From Sinonovacula constricta (taxonomy: Eukaryota > Mollusca > Bivalvia > Cardiida > Solecurtidae): a stretch of 64,000 bases of DNA. The notes below the pieces were generated by a model. That model had not been told where the DNA came from and made no database searches. It worked only from the letters and a program-made list of their open reading frames with translations. This document shows positions 23,896-45,800 of this stretch, in pieces. The DNA is taken from NCBI GenBank assembly GCA_007844125.1, contig CM017567.1, forward strand, positions 13,922,046 to 13,986,045, in the 5' to 3' direction. How positions within the stretch are numbered: the stretch's first letter is position 1; each line of letters starts with the position of its first letter. Both the position numbers and the translations under genes were made by a program.

Positions 23896-24480
23896 AAGTT
23901 AGCTGTATTGAAAAATGGCTTCAAGGGAAAACTACGCTTAAATGTGTAGTTTGATTTAACTGGTAACACAAGTCATGATGTAAAAGTGCACCTATGTTGC
24001 TCGTATTATATTTTACTAATGTTTATCATTTCGTGTTTTATTATTATTTAATTCCCGCATATTATTTTTTTTATCCCCAAAGGAAAATTGTTGATGTCAG
24101 CCATCCACACTTGTAGGTTCCTGATTTATTCGATAGAAATTCCGACTGATGTTTTGTATTTATCACTGCTATTTTGCGTAAACTGTGCCAACACGATTTA
24201 TTTAAGAAAATTCGAATGATCAAAAAGCACGACGCAACACTTACTATGCATCTCATATTGGATCCAGTATTAAATAATTTAGGTCCTCGATTCCGCCTAA
24301 TTCACATTTAGCAAAGGATACTTACTCGTATACGTATTCTTTGTCGGACTGGTTGTTAGTTTTATCATAAAAATGTGTGCACTTGGCGGTAGTTTTCAAC
24401 ACCTGAATTCAATAAAATATATGATCTGGAAGATATCAAAACCTTTCCTTCAGAAACAAATTGTACATTATCAATGGACA

Positions 24481-24657
24481 CGTCTCCACACACGCACACA
24501 CACACGCGCGCGCATGCACGCACGCACACACACACACACACACGGACACACACGGACACACACACATACGCGCACACACACAGACACACACACGCATGTA
24601 CGCACACACACACACATACGAACACACACATACACACACACGGACGCACGCACCACC
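24481..24657. repeat. Imperfect (CA)n microsatellite
   Basis: Interrupted ACACAC tract with CG, GC and GG substitutions every few units. Open frames in this tract (CACVCV/HTHTHT type) are artefacts of the dinucleotide repeat. Confidence 0.95.
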
Positions 24658-24729
24658 ACATATATTATTATGCGCCCCCCACCCAACCTTCTCCCACGTT
24701 GATGTTCGTGGAGAAAATCCTTGTTTTCT

Positions 24730-24837
24730 ATGTGTGTGCGCGCATGTGTGTGCGTGCCTATGTGTGTGCGCGTGCCTGTGTTCATTTGCGTGCGTGCGCG
24801 TGCGTGTGTGAGTGCTTGTGTACGCGCGTGTGTGTTT
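24730..24837. repeat. Imperfect (TG)n microsatellite facing the (CA)n tract
   Basis: A TGTGTG/CGCG-interrupted tract only about 70 bp from the CA tract and inverted relative to it, so the transcript could fold back on itself. Coding frames here are spurious. Confidence 0.92.
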
Positions 24838-24844
24838 AATATAA

Positions 24845-26092
24845 AATTGTACTTAAAACGCATGTATTGTGCATTGATATATGTCCGTATATTTGACTTT
24901 TGTAAGTAGATGTATATAATGACACATGTAATGTGTACTGGTGATTATTCATAGTTTGCATTTCAATGGACTTTAATAGCAATTTGTATCGTTTGATACA
25001 TGTTCGTTTTATCCGGTATTTGTCGATGACGAACCAGGTGGTATCAGTTGAGCAACTAGTAGGAGTTTTACATTCGGTGGCGATCGTTTAGTTTCCGATA
25101 TACATGTTATAAAGCAGGTATGCGTCTAGAAGTTGTACGTCTTATACGGTGCTTAGACCGATCGCGAGGGCTTCGGGGACGTAAACTGCTCGTAAATTGT
25201 CTATTAATATTATCAAAGTATAGTGTGACCGTACCCTACATATGATAGGTCTTTATTTGCTTATTGTGTGGTATATGATGACCGGATTTTTTTTTGTTCA
25301 TGGATCGACTTATTTTTGGGCCGCATTATACTATAGCCGAGACTAATGCAAATAAATATAACAATGCAAAAATGCATTTATATAGAAAATCGTGTATGCT
25401 TAATAAAGAAGTTAATAGTATCTGATGTTACTATATTGTAACTTTGTATATGTATAATCTGTTTTTCTAGGTTTTTCTTTTTTCAACCATGAACTTTTCC
25501 GCGCTTTGATTGTGTTGTTACATAAGTGTTCATGATGAAACCAGTAAATAAGAATTACATCATATTTACCTGTAAGACAACTTAGCACGAACTGCCCAGA
25601 AATGAATTTATTAAGACTAAAAATTAAACGATGTTTTAAGATATTTCTTTACTCTAACACTGACAGAGAGCGGATAGCAACACCTGAGACTGACGGGTAC
25701 TTTTACCTTTACTTCACAGGCCGAAACTTATCAGTGTGTAAATATCGATGTTGACCGTAATAAGTTCAGACATGTTAATCTCAGTATAATAGTATGTTCA
25801 TACATGCTAGTATCATTGTATGAAGATTGCGGTGCCAAAAACCTTTTTTCAGGAATGTTTTCTATGTAAAGAAAATACATGTGCACATGCGATATTTATA
25901 TACATTTAGTATATGCTTGTGAATACAGCCAGTCAAAACTGCGTCATCTTCATAAGGTTGTATGAACTTAGATGTCAGCATTGCTAGTGTGATGCATATA
26001 TGTGTCAGCAAAACAAAAAAGAAAATTAAAAACGTAGTATGGGTAAATTAACAAACATATGATGATGAGGATTCATTATTCTTCTGTTCTAG
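24845..26092. other. Upstream region and possible 5' intron of the GT92 gene
   Basis: No coding exon recognised. The stretch ends in TTCTGTTCTAG at 26082-26092, a reasonable splice acceptor 8 bases before the GT92 start codon, so a non-coding 5' exon probably lies somewhere in or before it. I could not place the promoter. Confidence 0.4.
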
Positions 26093-26100
26093 GAACTAAC

Positions 26101-35785
<9,685 letters not shown>

Positions 35786-36039
35786 TTAGGTTGGGCCGAT
35801 GTGCAGTGAACATGCTTGCAATACTATTTGCATCAAAACTAAGAATTAAATTCTAAAGGCTTTACTAATGAATTAGAGACTGATATCATTTCTGCCAACC
35901 AAATTGTCTAAAATAGGAGAGAGGAAAACTTGTAATTACATGTGGCAGATCAAAGACATATGCCATAGTTACTGAACACGACAGCTGCAGAAATGGTTCA
36001 GGCTATATATAAAATGTAAAAAGCTTGTATAATAACGAA

Positions 36040-36045
36040 AATAAA
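36040..36045 (+). terminator. Candidate polyadenylation signal of the GT92 gene
   Basis: AATAAA 255 bases after the stop codon and before the downstream LINE relic. It is one hexamer in AT-rich DNA, so the assignment rests on position only. Confidence 0.35.
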
Positions 36046-36102
36046 TGTAGAACCTCAATCATCAGATAAAGAAAATAATGGTAAAATCATAGTAATATTT
36101 TC

Positions 36103-37402
36103 ATGTGTAGTTGTGCATATTCAGAATATTTTGACACTTACTCTGGTGTAAAACAAGGAGAAACATTATTACCGCTTTTGTTCTTTATGTTTATAAATTA
36201 TATGTATAACCATTTGTACACTGACAATATTGACATTATTAATATTGATGAAATGAAATTTTGTTTTACTTATGTTTGCAGATGGTACTGTGTTGGTCTC
36301 ATATAGTGCTTCTGGTCTCCAGATCCTACTGAATAATTACACGGACTATTGTTCTGAATGGGGAATGACTGTAAATTCAAGCAAAACTAAGGTAATGACT
36401 TTAATAAAAGGAATAGAATTTTGCATAATGTTGATATAAAGTATGGAGGGGAAAGCCAAGATATAGTAGACACCCTTAGTTACATTTATTTAGAAGTAAT
36501 ACCATCAAATAATGACAATTTTAATAAAATGCAGAAATACATATCGACACAAACTGCAAAAGCATTATATTCTTTAAACAGACTTTTATATAAACTTAGT
36601 ATTAAGATTGTAGATAAAACTAAATTGTTTGATGCAATGATTCTTCCTATATTAATGTATGGCTGTGAAGTCAGAGGCTTTCATTCAGTCCAGATATAGA
36701 GAAAAATCAATTATAATTTTTAAAACAAATACTTGGACTTGGCACTAAAAACCACAAATGTAGCTGTTTATTGGGAAACAGGACGTTTGCCTCTATATAT
36801 AATAAGAAATATCAGAATAATTAATTATTGGTCTAAACTGAAGTCTGCTTCTGGAACGCTAGCCTCAAAGAGTGTATGCCTCTTTACCCAATTCTTTTAG
36901 CTCTAAATTTGATAACAACTAGAAAGCACTGATTAAAGAATTACTTCAAGATCTAGGTCTAGCATTTATATATTTTATAAATATTGTATCTCTAAAGGAG
37001 GTGTTTGCATGATAACACAACGATTCAAAGATATTATATACAAAATTCGGGAAATATCTTGATGTTGTAAGAAATGTTAAAAGTAGAAAACAACTTACTA
37101 GATTTCGATGCTCTGCGCACAGACTTGCCATTGAGAAAGGAAGATACAAAAATATTCCAAGAGAAATGAGGATTTGTACCAAATGTAAAATTAACGTTGT
37201 TAAAAGTGAATATCATATTCTTCATATCTGCCCCTTATACCGTGACATGAGAACCAAATACTTTTCAAGATACTATATAACATGGCCAACAATGAATAAA
37301 TTTATACAACTAATGAACTGTGAAAATGTTAAAATAACTATTAATTTGTCTAAATATATTAATGAAGCCATGATGAAAAGAAATGAAGCAACAGTTACTT
37401 AA
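36103..37402 (+). pseudogene. Decayed LINE (non-LTR) reverse transcriptase
   Basis: Collinear fragments. 36103-36300 has the RT block GVKQGETLLPLLFFMFIN. About 36275-36420 (another frame) has FADGTVLVSY, a changed YADD centre (ADG), then EWGMTVNSSKTKVMTL. 36421-36699 has the thumb with AKALYSLNRLL and LFDAMILPILMYGCEV. 37166-37402 has the terminal CTKC...EYHILHICPLYRDMR motif. Stops and frameshifts separate the parts. The terminal motif is the same type as at 1930-1630 on the minus strand. It starts directly after the GT92 3' flank. Confidence 0.87.
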
Positions 37403-38172
37403 CTGGCAAATCAACTAATTTATCTTTGTACATGATATTTGATATCGAGACTACAAACTAATTGCAAAGTGATGTATTATCCTCACAAAAGCAATGTATG
37501 ACATGTATTATTTAGAAACCTACTTGATTGTGTGTTAAGTATCCAAAAAGCTAAGTTTCTTCGTCAAAACTGTCGTTTAGATGTCATCGTTCTGTTTCTG
37601 TTTTTAATAAGGCAGAAGGAGAAGCTGGGTCCGAGTGTTTAATTTATGTGTTATTTTATATATATTAAATTGTCAATAATAATCAACATCGTGGGACTAT
37701 TTATTAATAATTTTACTTTTTTATAATCAGAGAGGTTCATAATAAACTATATCATTATATTATAAATAAAATATTTGTTACTTAAGTTTTTGTATTTTGG
37801 GTTTTACGGCACACGACACGTGATAGGTTATACGGCGCCGATGAACAAGAACGCACCTGTGTGGTGAGAAAATGGGAAAACTAAAAGAAACGTTAATGTC
37901 CAGGTATTGAAAATGACACAATTTTGAATAAATGGCTGTGTGCAAATGTATGAGAAGACAAATATCAGAATGTATAATAAAGAGCAGATGGGTAGATAGA
38001 AATAAATGTAGAAAGGACCAATGCAGACAAGCACAGTGCTAGGAACTTATCGCAATAATGAACATTACCACATGTCATGGGAAAGTGTGCCTTAGTTCTT
38101 AACGGTTTTGAATTATGAAAGAAAATAAGTGATAAATAAATATGGCATTCATCCCCGCCATACACAATCTTG
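37403..38172. other. No gene; short repeat fragment
   Basis: At 37800-37836 GGTTTTACGGCACACGACAC then GTGATAGGTTATACGGCGCCG matches 54292-54325 and resembles a mollusc dispersed repeat I know as 'ttttacgtcgcaccgacac'. Otherwise AT-rich, with unsupported minus-strand frames. Confidence 0.45.
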
Positions 38173-38812
38173 ACGATATTCTAACTATAGATAATCCTTT
38201 CTTTTCTCAAATGATCCATCTGATTTACCTTCTAGAACTTACCATTAATAAAGCAAATAACTGATCGTTTGGAATTTTCATTTTCGCGTTGCCTAGGCTT
38301 TTATCGACTGTACATACTGTACATATGTTGGTAGTTATTTTATTACTAGTTATTATGTATGTCCATAAGTTCATTGTATCTGTTTTAACTCCCGATGCAG
38401 GTGCTTACTGTAAGTTGTTTCACTTTGTATGGATATTTTTATTTACACTGTTTGTTTTATAGAAAAACCTTCAGGAAGTGCGGGGTTGAAGCGCTCCACA
38501 AACCAGGTTTAAGCACCCCAGTCGGCCCTTTTGCCGATTGACCGTTCCAAGGCGGTAACTGATGGTTTTTCTTTTTTGTGTGTTATGTCTCGTCTCTGTG
38601 TTTTTGTCACATTTACATTTATCTTGTTTGCCTTTGTCTACAGGTAGATAAAATTCAAATATCTGTGGAAATTTTGATAGGACCTTTTCTGAATTACCTA
38701 TTATGGATTTTTAGTTAATCTCCTTCACAAATGATGTTCAAAAACAAAACAAAAAATCAGCTTAAAATGACTTTGACATATTTATTTTTTTCATGGCAAA
38801 ACTTTGCCATAT
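38173..38812 (+). repeat. RT fragment joined to hairpin-core repeat, copy 1
   Basis: 38173-38262 is nearly identical to 47921-48014 (the LDDILTIDNPFFSQM part of the reverse transcriptase). 38263-38700 then matches the insertion at 48012-48437 and the copies at 49485 and 50925. The RT/insertion junction AAAGCAAATAACTGATCG is the same as at 48 kb, so this is a copy of the already interrupted element. 38690-38812 also matches 49890-50010. Confidence 0.8.
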
Positions 38813-39879
38813 AGTAAATATAGATAGAGTAAAAGGCAAAGTAACATGCAAAGCCAGATATACTTTCTCCAGAAAATCTATTAGAAAAATAGTTTTTGTT
38901 TATTCCATTATGATTTGATTTACTTATATATGTTAATCAGAACTTTTATATTTTATCAATTAATGGTGTTGTGGCATTACAATGTGCGGACATTTGGATT
39001 GGGACCAATGATATTCCCAGTACAATCTTGAAAATTAGCAGTACACTGACAAATGACCGATCTTCAAGAGCTACATCTGTCTGATCCTTGCTTATTGTAG
39101 ACAGCTTTAAATAATTGTAAATTAAGTATATACTTATAATTATTGAGCGCATATTAAGAACAATGCCATATTGTCTAGAATAGTAATTAGTGTATAACCT
39201 ATCAATCAATGGATAACATAGCAATTTTAGTGGAAAATTATAGCAAATTATGGCATTCTCTATATGCACTGCACGGATGCTGCACACACCTCATGGTATA
39301 AAAACAACTGTTAAACATTTCATTATAACTTTTATTGATCTAACTTATTTGTAACAATTTTGCCCATTACAATATATATATAATTTATATGTATATATAC
39401 ATGCTCAATTTTGAATAAAAGATGACAAATATTATACATATTTTCAATGTTTCAATATTAACAGATATATGTCAACAAATAACATGGCTAAATGTAATAA
39501 CAAACAAGGGATGCCATAATAGCAATTAGCTAATAAGAGAGATCAGTCTATATTCAGTGCTTGACAGTGCTGTGAGTCTGAGGTAATTCACTTTTGTTTT
39601 ATATCTACAGTGGGAGATGGCTGATCTTAATCTCCACTGTTTACATATGCTTGAATAATGATTTAAATAGTTATATACGAAAGGAATCGTGCCATCTCGG
39701 TAACTTATAAAATACTTAGGTGCAATATTTTTTGTTATATTACTATAAAACACTACCAGAACATGTGAATTTATATAACAAATGAAAAACAATCTAGCAT
39801 AAAACAGTACGGACCCCACGTGTATACATATATTATATATATAGCCCATTGTTAGCTCTCAAACGGTTATGATTAGAAC
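38813..39879. other. No supported gene
   Basis: Two minus-strand frames of 107-113 codons (39287-38946, 39849-39526) are rich in I, Y, L and S as expected of AT-rich non-coding DNA and match no family I recognise. Confidence 0.35.
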
Positions 39880-40905
39880 AGTCAGTCGCAGAACACCGCT
39901 TCCAGCGCTGGCTAGGCGTGAGCTGTCGAAAAAAAGGGAACAATTTCCGTACGCCGGGTCGCATGCCCATCATGTATTTGCTGAGCAATCACGCAGATAG
40001 AAATGAGGACAAACACGACTTTTCTTCTATAGACGTATAATGGGGAAAATTGACTTTCACAAAAGCGCCTTTTTCATATCTGATACATAAGCAGACACCC
40101 AAATAATGTATATGTTTAAATGCTGAATTTGGGCTAGTGGACCAGTACAGGCTTCAAAGAGGCATCTTTTAAATGCAAAAGAACAAAACAAATGAAACCC
40201 TACGTATATAGTCAATTGTCGGCTTACATAGGGTTATAATGGGAAACGCATTCCAGCGCTGGCTAGGCGCGAGCTATCGCAAACAAGGAAACAATTTCCA
40301 ATATTCTTGGGGTCTGTACTCTGTGCCTTCACCAAGTTTTTGCATGCCCATCATGTATTTCCTGAGCAATCGCGCAGAAGAAAATGATGACAAATGCCAC
40401 TACTCTCCCAAAGACATATAATGGGGAAAATTGCATGTTTCACAAAAGTGCATTTTTCATATCTGATACATAAGCAGACACCCAAATTATGTATGTTGGG
40501 TTGCTTGGAGTGTTTTGATGCTGAATTTGGGATAGTGGCTCCAGTGCAGGCTTAAAACATGCATCTTTTGTAAAACAAAACTAGCCCTATATATGTATAT
40601 TCCGGAATTTGAGCTCCCATAGAGCTATATTTTTAAAAGAGGGTAGCATTAACAGCGCTTATAGTGCGGTCCTGGCGCAAGCTATCGCGAAAAGGAAACC
40701 ATGTTCAATATTCCTAGGGTCTATTCTCTGTGCCAATATCAGGTTTTTCATGCTGATCATATATTTACTGAGCAATCCCGCAGAAGGGAGGCAAATGCCA
40801 CTTCTTTCCTTTAGACTTGTAATGGGTAAAATTGACTGTTTCATTGTGACTTCGCATATGGTTATTCGGTTTATCGTCCCAGCAACAGGTTTTCAGTTAT
40901 CTTAA
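39880..40905 (-). repeat. Complex repeat field, three inverted units
   Basis: Three units of roughly 370-410 bp contain CGCTGGCTAGGCG-like, CATGCCCATCATGTATT and TGAGCAATCGCGCAG motifs (last motif near 39986, 40357 and 40770). They are inverted relative to the CGCGATTGCTCAGTAAATAC and ATGATGGGCATGCG units at 42.9-47 kb. Confidence 0.8.
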
Positions 40906-41799
40906 AGGCGTTTCCGGTAAAGGTCAATGCGCATTGTTGTGCGCAGCTTCAAGTGGCTTCTAATTCCCATATACTTAGTTTCTCCGTTGGGTTCATTATA
41001 CAATTCCTCAACTTGACTAGTTATTCGGACTATTTTCGTAAACATACAGCTTGTGTATACAGGAAAGATTATTAATTTCTATGTGCTGGATGTTTTATAG
41101 TTAAAAAAATATATATCGGTTTGATGTATTTTTTCGGACAAGCTAAAAATAGAATTTATTGCTTTTTTATGTCTATTTAAATGATAATTAAGTCAAACTG
41201 CATTATGTTTAAGCATTTTAGGTTTCTTATGATATATAAAGTGATTAACTCAAATGATTTGTACCAATGTTTAAGCTTTTGTATATGAAAAAATGTAAAA
41301 TGAGTGAAATAGGGTTTTTTTCTGAAAATAAAGGGAGATAATAAATGATAATAAATGCCATTTTTCCAGTAAGTTAGCGGGGCAAGGTATTGTTTTTTTC
41401 CATGAAAACCTTTTAAGAACAATAATACATGTGTACACCAAAAATTGTTAAATTCTCCGCGCATGAAATTTTTTTAGAAATAAAAATGTGTCATTTTTAG
41501 GGATTTTTTCATTTTTTTTTCCATTCCGGTTTATAATGAAAATATTTTTCTCGCCATGTTTATCATTGTCAAGTCAAGTTTTTACCTTTTTTGAATAATA
41601 ATATAACTTATAGAAGTCATATCCCATAGTACATTCATGCCAAATTTGATCAATTTCTCCGCGCAACAACTTATTCCAGGATACGTCTTTAAGATGGTAT
41701 TCACTTGAAGCAGATATAGTTTTGCCTTGTGTATGGTATGCCATGTACACTTGGCATGATACCACACCCAGTCACATTTTCCGGACACCGGGCTTTTGA

Positions 41800-42800
41800 A
41801 CCCAGGTGGTAGTGTCAGAAAAGATTTGCAAAAAGGGATGGAAGCCTGGAGCTTTTGACCATTTCCCGCATTCTGTCTTTCGCAAAAAAAGGGAATAGGA
41901 GCCTAGACATTGGGACCTGCCATATCCGGCGGTAGTGTCAGAAATGTGATATTTTGCAATATAGCTTTACGTAAGCACTTTTCCTACCACTCTTGTTCAG
42001 TTCCATATATGCAGTCTGTTATCCTAATTTGACCATTTTCGGCATTCACTGTTTTGCGCGTGCGCAACCTCGGTTCGAAAGATTCACAAAAAGGGACTGG
42101 ATCTTGTCACCTAGACTATCAGGCAGGAGTGTCAGAAAGTGAAATTCTTCAACCGAGCTTTACGCACATAATTTTCCTACTACTGCTCTTCAGTCAACTC
42201 TATGCAGTCTGTTACCCTAATGTGATCATTTTCCCTATTGCTTTTTTCACGCCTGTGCAACCTGGGTTCAAAAGATCCATGAAACAGGGATGTCAGGCTG
42301 GAGCGTGGGACCTACCCTTTCAGGTGATAGTATCGGAAAAGTGATATTCTGCAACAGAGCTTTACACCGACATTTTCCGCATTCTGTCTTTCGTGCGTGC
42401 GCAACGTGGGTTCAAAGATTCGCAAAAGTGGGTAGGAGGCTGGACCTTGGGACCTACCTTATCATGTTATAGTGTCGGAAAAGTTATATTCTGCAACAGA
42501 GCTTTATGCATACACTTTTCCTACCCCTGCTCCTCAGTCAACTATATGCAGTCTGTTATCCTAAATTGACCATTTCCTGCAGTTTTCTTTGGCGCCTGCG
42601 CAACTTGGGTTCGAATGATTCGCAAAAAAGGAATGGGAGGCTGGAGTTTGGGACACTATCAGACGGTAGTGTCGGAAAGGTAATATTCTTCAACAAAGCT
42701 TTAAGCACAGACTTTTCCTACCACTGCTGTTTAGTCAACTGTATACAGTCTGTTATCCTCGTAGTGTCGGAAAAGTGATATTCTGCAACTCAGCTTTACG
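41800..42800. repeat. Tandem array of 'GTAGTGTCGGAAA' units
   Basis: Seven imperfect units with GTAGTGTCGGAAAAGTGATA then TTCTGCAACAGAGCTTTACG, a CCTACCACTGCTGTTCAGTC block and TGCAGTCTGTTATCCTAATT. Starts are near 41808, 41932, 42127, 42327, 42469, 42667 and 42760, so many are about 195-200 bp and some are truncated. A lone unit recurs at 43622. Frames in this stretch are repeat-derived. Confidence 0.8.
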
Positions 42801-42894
42801 CGTACATTTTTCGTATCACTGCTGTTGAGTCCCCTATATGAAGTCTAATACTAATTTGACCATTTTCCGCATGTTACTATTTTGGGGGAAGGAC

Positions 42895-45800
42895 TTTTTG
42901 CCGGATGTGAAAGGTTGCTATTGTAACTCATTCATTTTTCCCATTTTTTAATCTATGTGAGAGAGGTCGCGTTTGCCACCTTTTTCGCTTTTTCGCGATT
43001 GCTCAGTAAATACATGAGAGGCATGCAAAAACTTGTTATTCTAACCAAGGACATACCCCAGGGATACTGGAAAATGTTTTGATTTTCGCGATAGCGCATG
43101 CCTACCCTGCGCTAGAAGTGCATTTTTACGCAAACCATTCGTCCCACTTTAAGCCTATGGAAGCTGACAATGGGTATATTAACCAGGGCTTTTTTCATTT
43201 GAAAAATTAAAAAAAAAGATGAAGCTTCAACTGGTGCCACTAGCCCATTTTTGCATTTATTTCCTTGATAGAAGCAACCCAACATACCCTATTTTGGAGG
43301 AAGGACCTTATGCCGGATGTGAAAAGATGCTTTTGTAACACATATTGTTTCCCATTATAAGCCTATGAGAAAAAATTAATTGGAAAAAAATATTTAAAGC
43401 TTCTTCTGGTGCCACTAGCACAATTTTTGCATTTATATCCTCCAAAAACACAATATACCCTATTTCGAGGGATGTACATTTTCCCATTAAAAGTCTATTG
43501 GGAAAAAACTCGCATTTGCCACCGTTTGCTTTTTCACGATTGCTCAGTTAACACTAAATGGGCGCGAGAAAACTTGGTATTAAAACAAAGGCTGGAACTT
43601 GGGACCTACTCTTTCAGGCGGTAGTGTCGGAATAGTGTTATTCTGAAACACAGTTCTACGCGTTTACTTTTCGTACCACTGCTGTTGAGTTCGCCATATG
43701 CAATATGTTATACTTATTTGACCTTTTTTCGCATTTTACTATTTAGGGGGAAGGACTTTCTGCCGGATGTGACAATTAACGAATGCATTTTTCCCATTGT
43801 AAGTCTATGGGAGAAAAGTTGCTTTTTTATTTTTTGCGATTGCTCACCAAATACATGATGGGCATGCGAAAAAATGCTTTTGTAATGCATGCATTTTTTT
43901 CAAATTATAAGTCTTTTGAACAAAAAAGTCGCGTTTGGCACCTTTTGCTTTTTCGCGATTACACTATTTTCATCATGGGACATTTTGTCGGACGTGAAAA
44001 GATGCTTTTGTAACACATAATTTTTCCCATTATAAGTCTTTGGGAGAAATGTGTTTTTGCCAACGTTTGCTTTTTCGCGATTGCTCAGTAAATACACGAT
44101 GGGCATGCGAAAACCTATTACTGAAACGACGGGCAAACATCACGGATACAGGTAAATATTTTCGTTTCGCTTGCGCCTAGCCTGCCTTTAATTTGTATTT
44201 ATGCAAGCCTTTTCCCCCATTTTAAACCAACAAGAAACTTTTAGTATTGAAACTACAGGCAAACCCCAGGAATACAGGAAAATGTTTTCGTTTCGCGATA
44301 GCTCACGCTTAGTCTGCCCTAAACTTGCATTTACGCAAGCCTTTCCCCCCATTTTAAGCCAACAAGAAACTCACAATGATGTTATATGCTTTTTAATTTT
44401 AAAAAAAAATGTGAAGCTTCTACAGCTGCCACCAGACCAACTTTTGCATTTATTTCCTCCAAGCAACCCAACATACACTATTCCCATGATGGGACCTTGT
44501 CACAGACGAGAAAAGTTGCTTTTGTAAGAATATATTTTTTCCATTATAATTCTATAGGAGACAATTAATTTGAAAAAGTAAAAAAATGAAGTTTCTACTG
44601 CTGCCAGTAGACCAGGGTTTTTTTCATAAATTTTCTCCAAGCAACCCAACATACACTTTTTTATGACGGGACCTTTTGACAGACGTGAAAAGATGCTTTT
44701 GTAACAAAATATATTTTTTTCCATAATAAGTCTATACACGAAAATTGATATGAAAAAATAAAACTTTTGAAGTTTCTACTGCTGCCACTAGACACTTTTT
44801 GCATTTAAACTCTTCGGGCAACCGAATATACACTATTTTAATGATGTGACATTTTGTCGGACATGAAAGGATGCTTTTGTAATACATAATTTTTCCCATT
44901 ATAAGTCTTTGGGTGAAATGTGCTGTTTGCCAACATTTGCTTTTTCGCGATTGCTCAGTAAATACATGATGGGCATGTGAAAACTTATTGAAACGACGGG
45001 CAAACATCACGGATACAGGAAAATATTTTCGTTTCGCTTACGCCTAGCCTGCTTTCAATTTGTATTTATGCAAGCCTTTTCCCCCATCTTAAACCAATAG
45101 GAAACTCACAATAAGAAAATATATAGAACAAATTTTAATTGGAAAAAAAAGAATTTCAAGCTACTACTGCTGCCACCAGACCAATTTTTGCATTTATTTC
45201 CACCGATAACATATACTATTTTCATGATGGGACTTTTCGACAGACGTGAAAAGATGCTTTGAAACACATAATTTTTTTCCAAATTAAGTCTATACGCAAA
45301 AATTAATATGAAAATATAAAACTTTTGTAGCTTCTACAGCTGCCATTAGACAATTTTTTGCATTTAAATTCTTCGAGAAACCCAATATGCACTATTTTCA
45401 TGATGGAACATTTTCTTGGACGTGGAAAGATGCTTTTGTAACACATATAGTTTTCCCCATTATAAGTCTGTGGGAGAAAAGTGTTGTTTGCCAACATTTG
45501 CTTAATCGCGATGGCTCAGTAAATAAATGATGGGTATGCGAAAACCTATTATTGAAACGACGGGCAAACATCACGGATACAGGAAAATATTTTCGTTTCG
45601 CTTGCGCCTAGCCTGCCTTTAATTTGTATTTATGCAAGCCTTTTCCCCCATTTTAAACCAACAAGAAACTCTTAGTATTGAAACTACAGGCAGACCCCAG
45701 GAATACAGGAAAAATGTTTTCATTTCGCGATAGCTCACGCCTAGCCTGCCCTAAATTTGCATTTACGCAAGCCTTTCCCCCAATTTTAAACCAACAAGAA

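Noticed and set aside
24365..24909. Overlapping long open frames on both strands rich in Cys/Val/His/Thr
   Set aside because: They are translations of CA/TG dinucleotide tracts in all frames; no gene structure.
26059..26100. Upstream in-frame ATGs of the GT92 exon
   Set aside because: A splice acceptor (TTCTGTTCTAG) ends at 26092, and the ATG at 26101 has the better context and directly precedes the membrane anchor.
39526..39849. 107-codon minus-strand frame
   Set aside because: Composition is that of AT-rich non-coding DNA; no motif, start context or conserved copy.
44200..44530. Open frames of 60-108 codons in the 42.9-47 kb field as genes
   Set aside because: They recur with frameshifts in each repeat unit on both strands, as expected of non-coding repeats.
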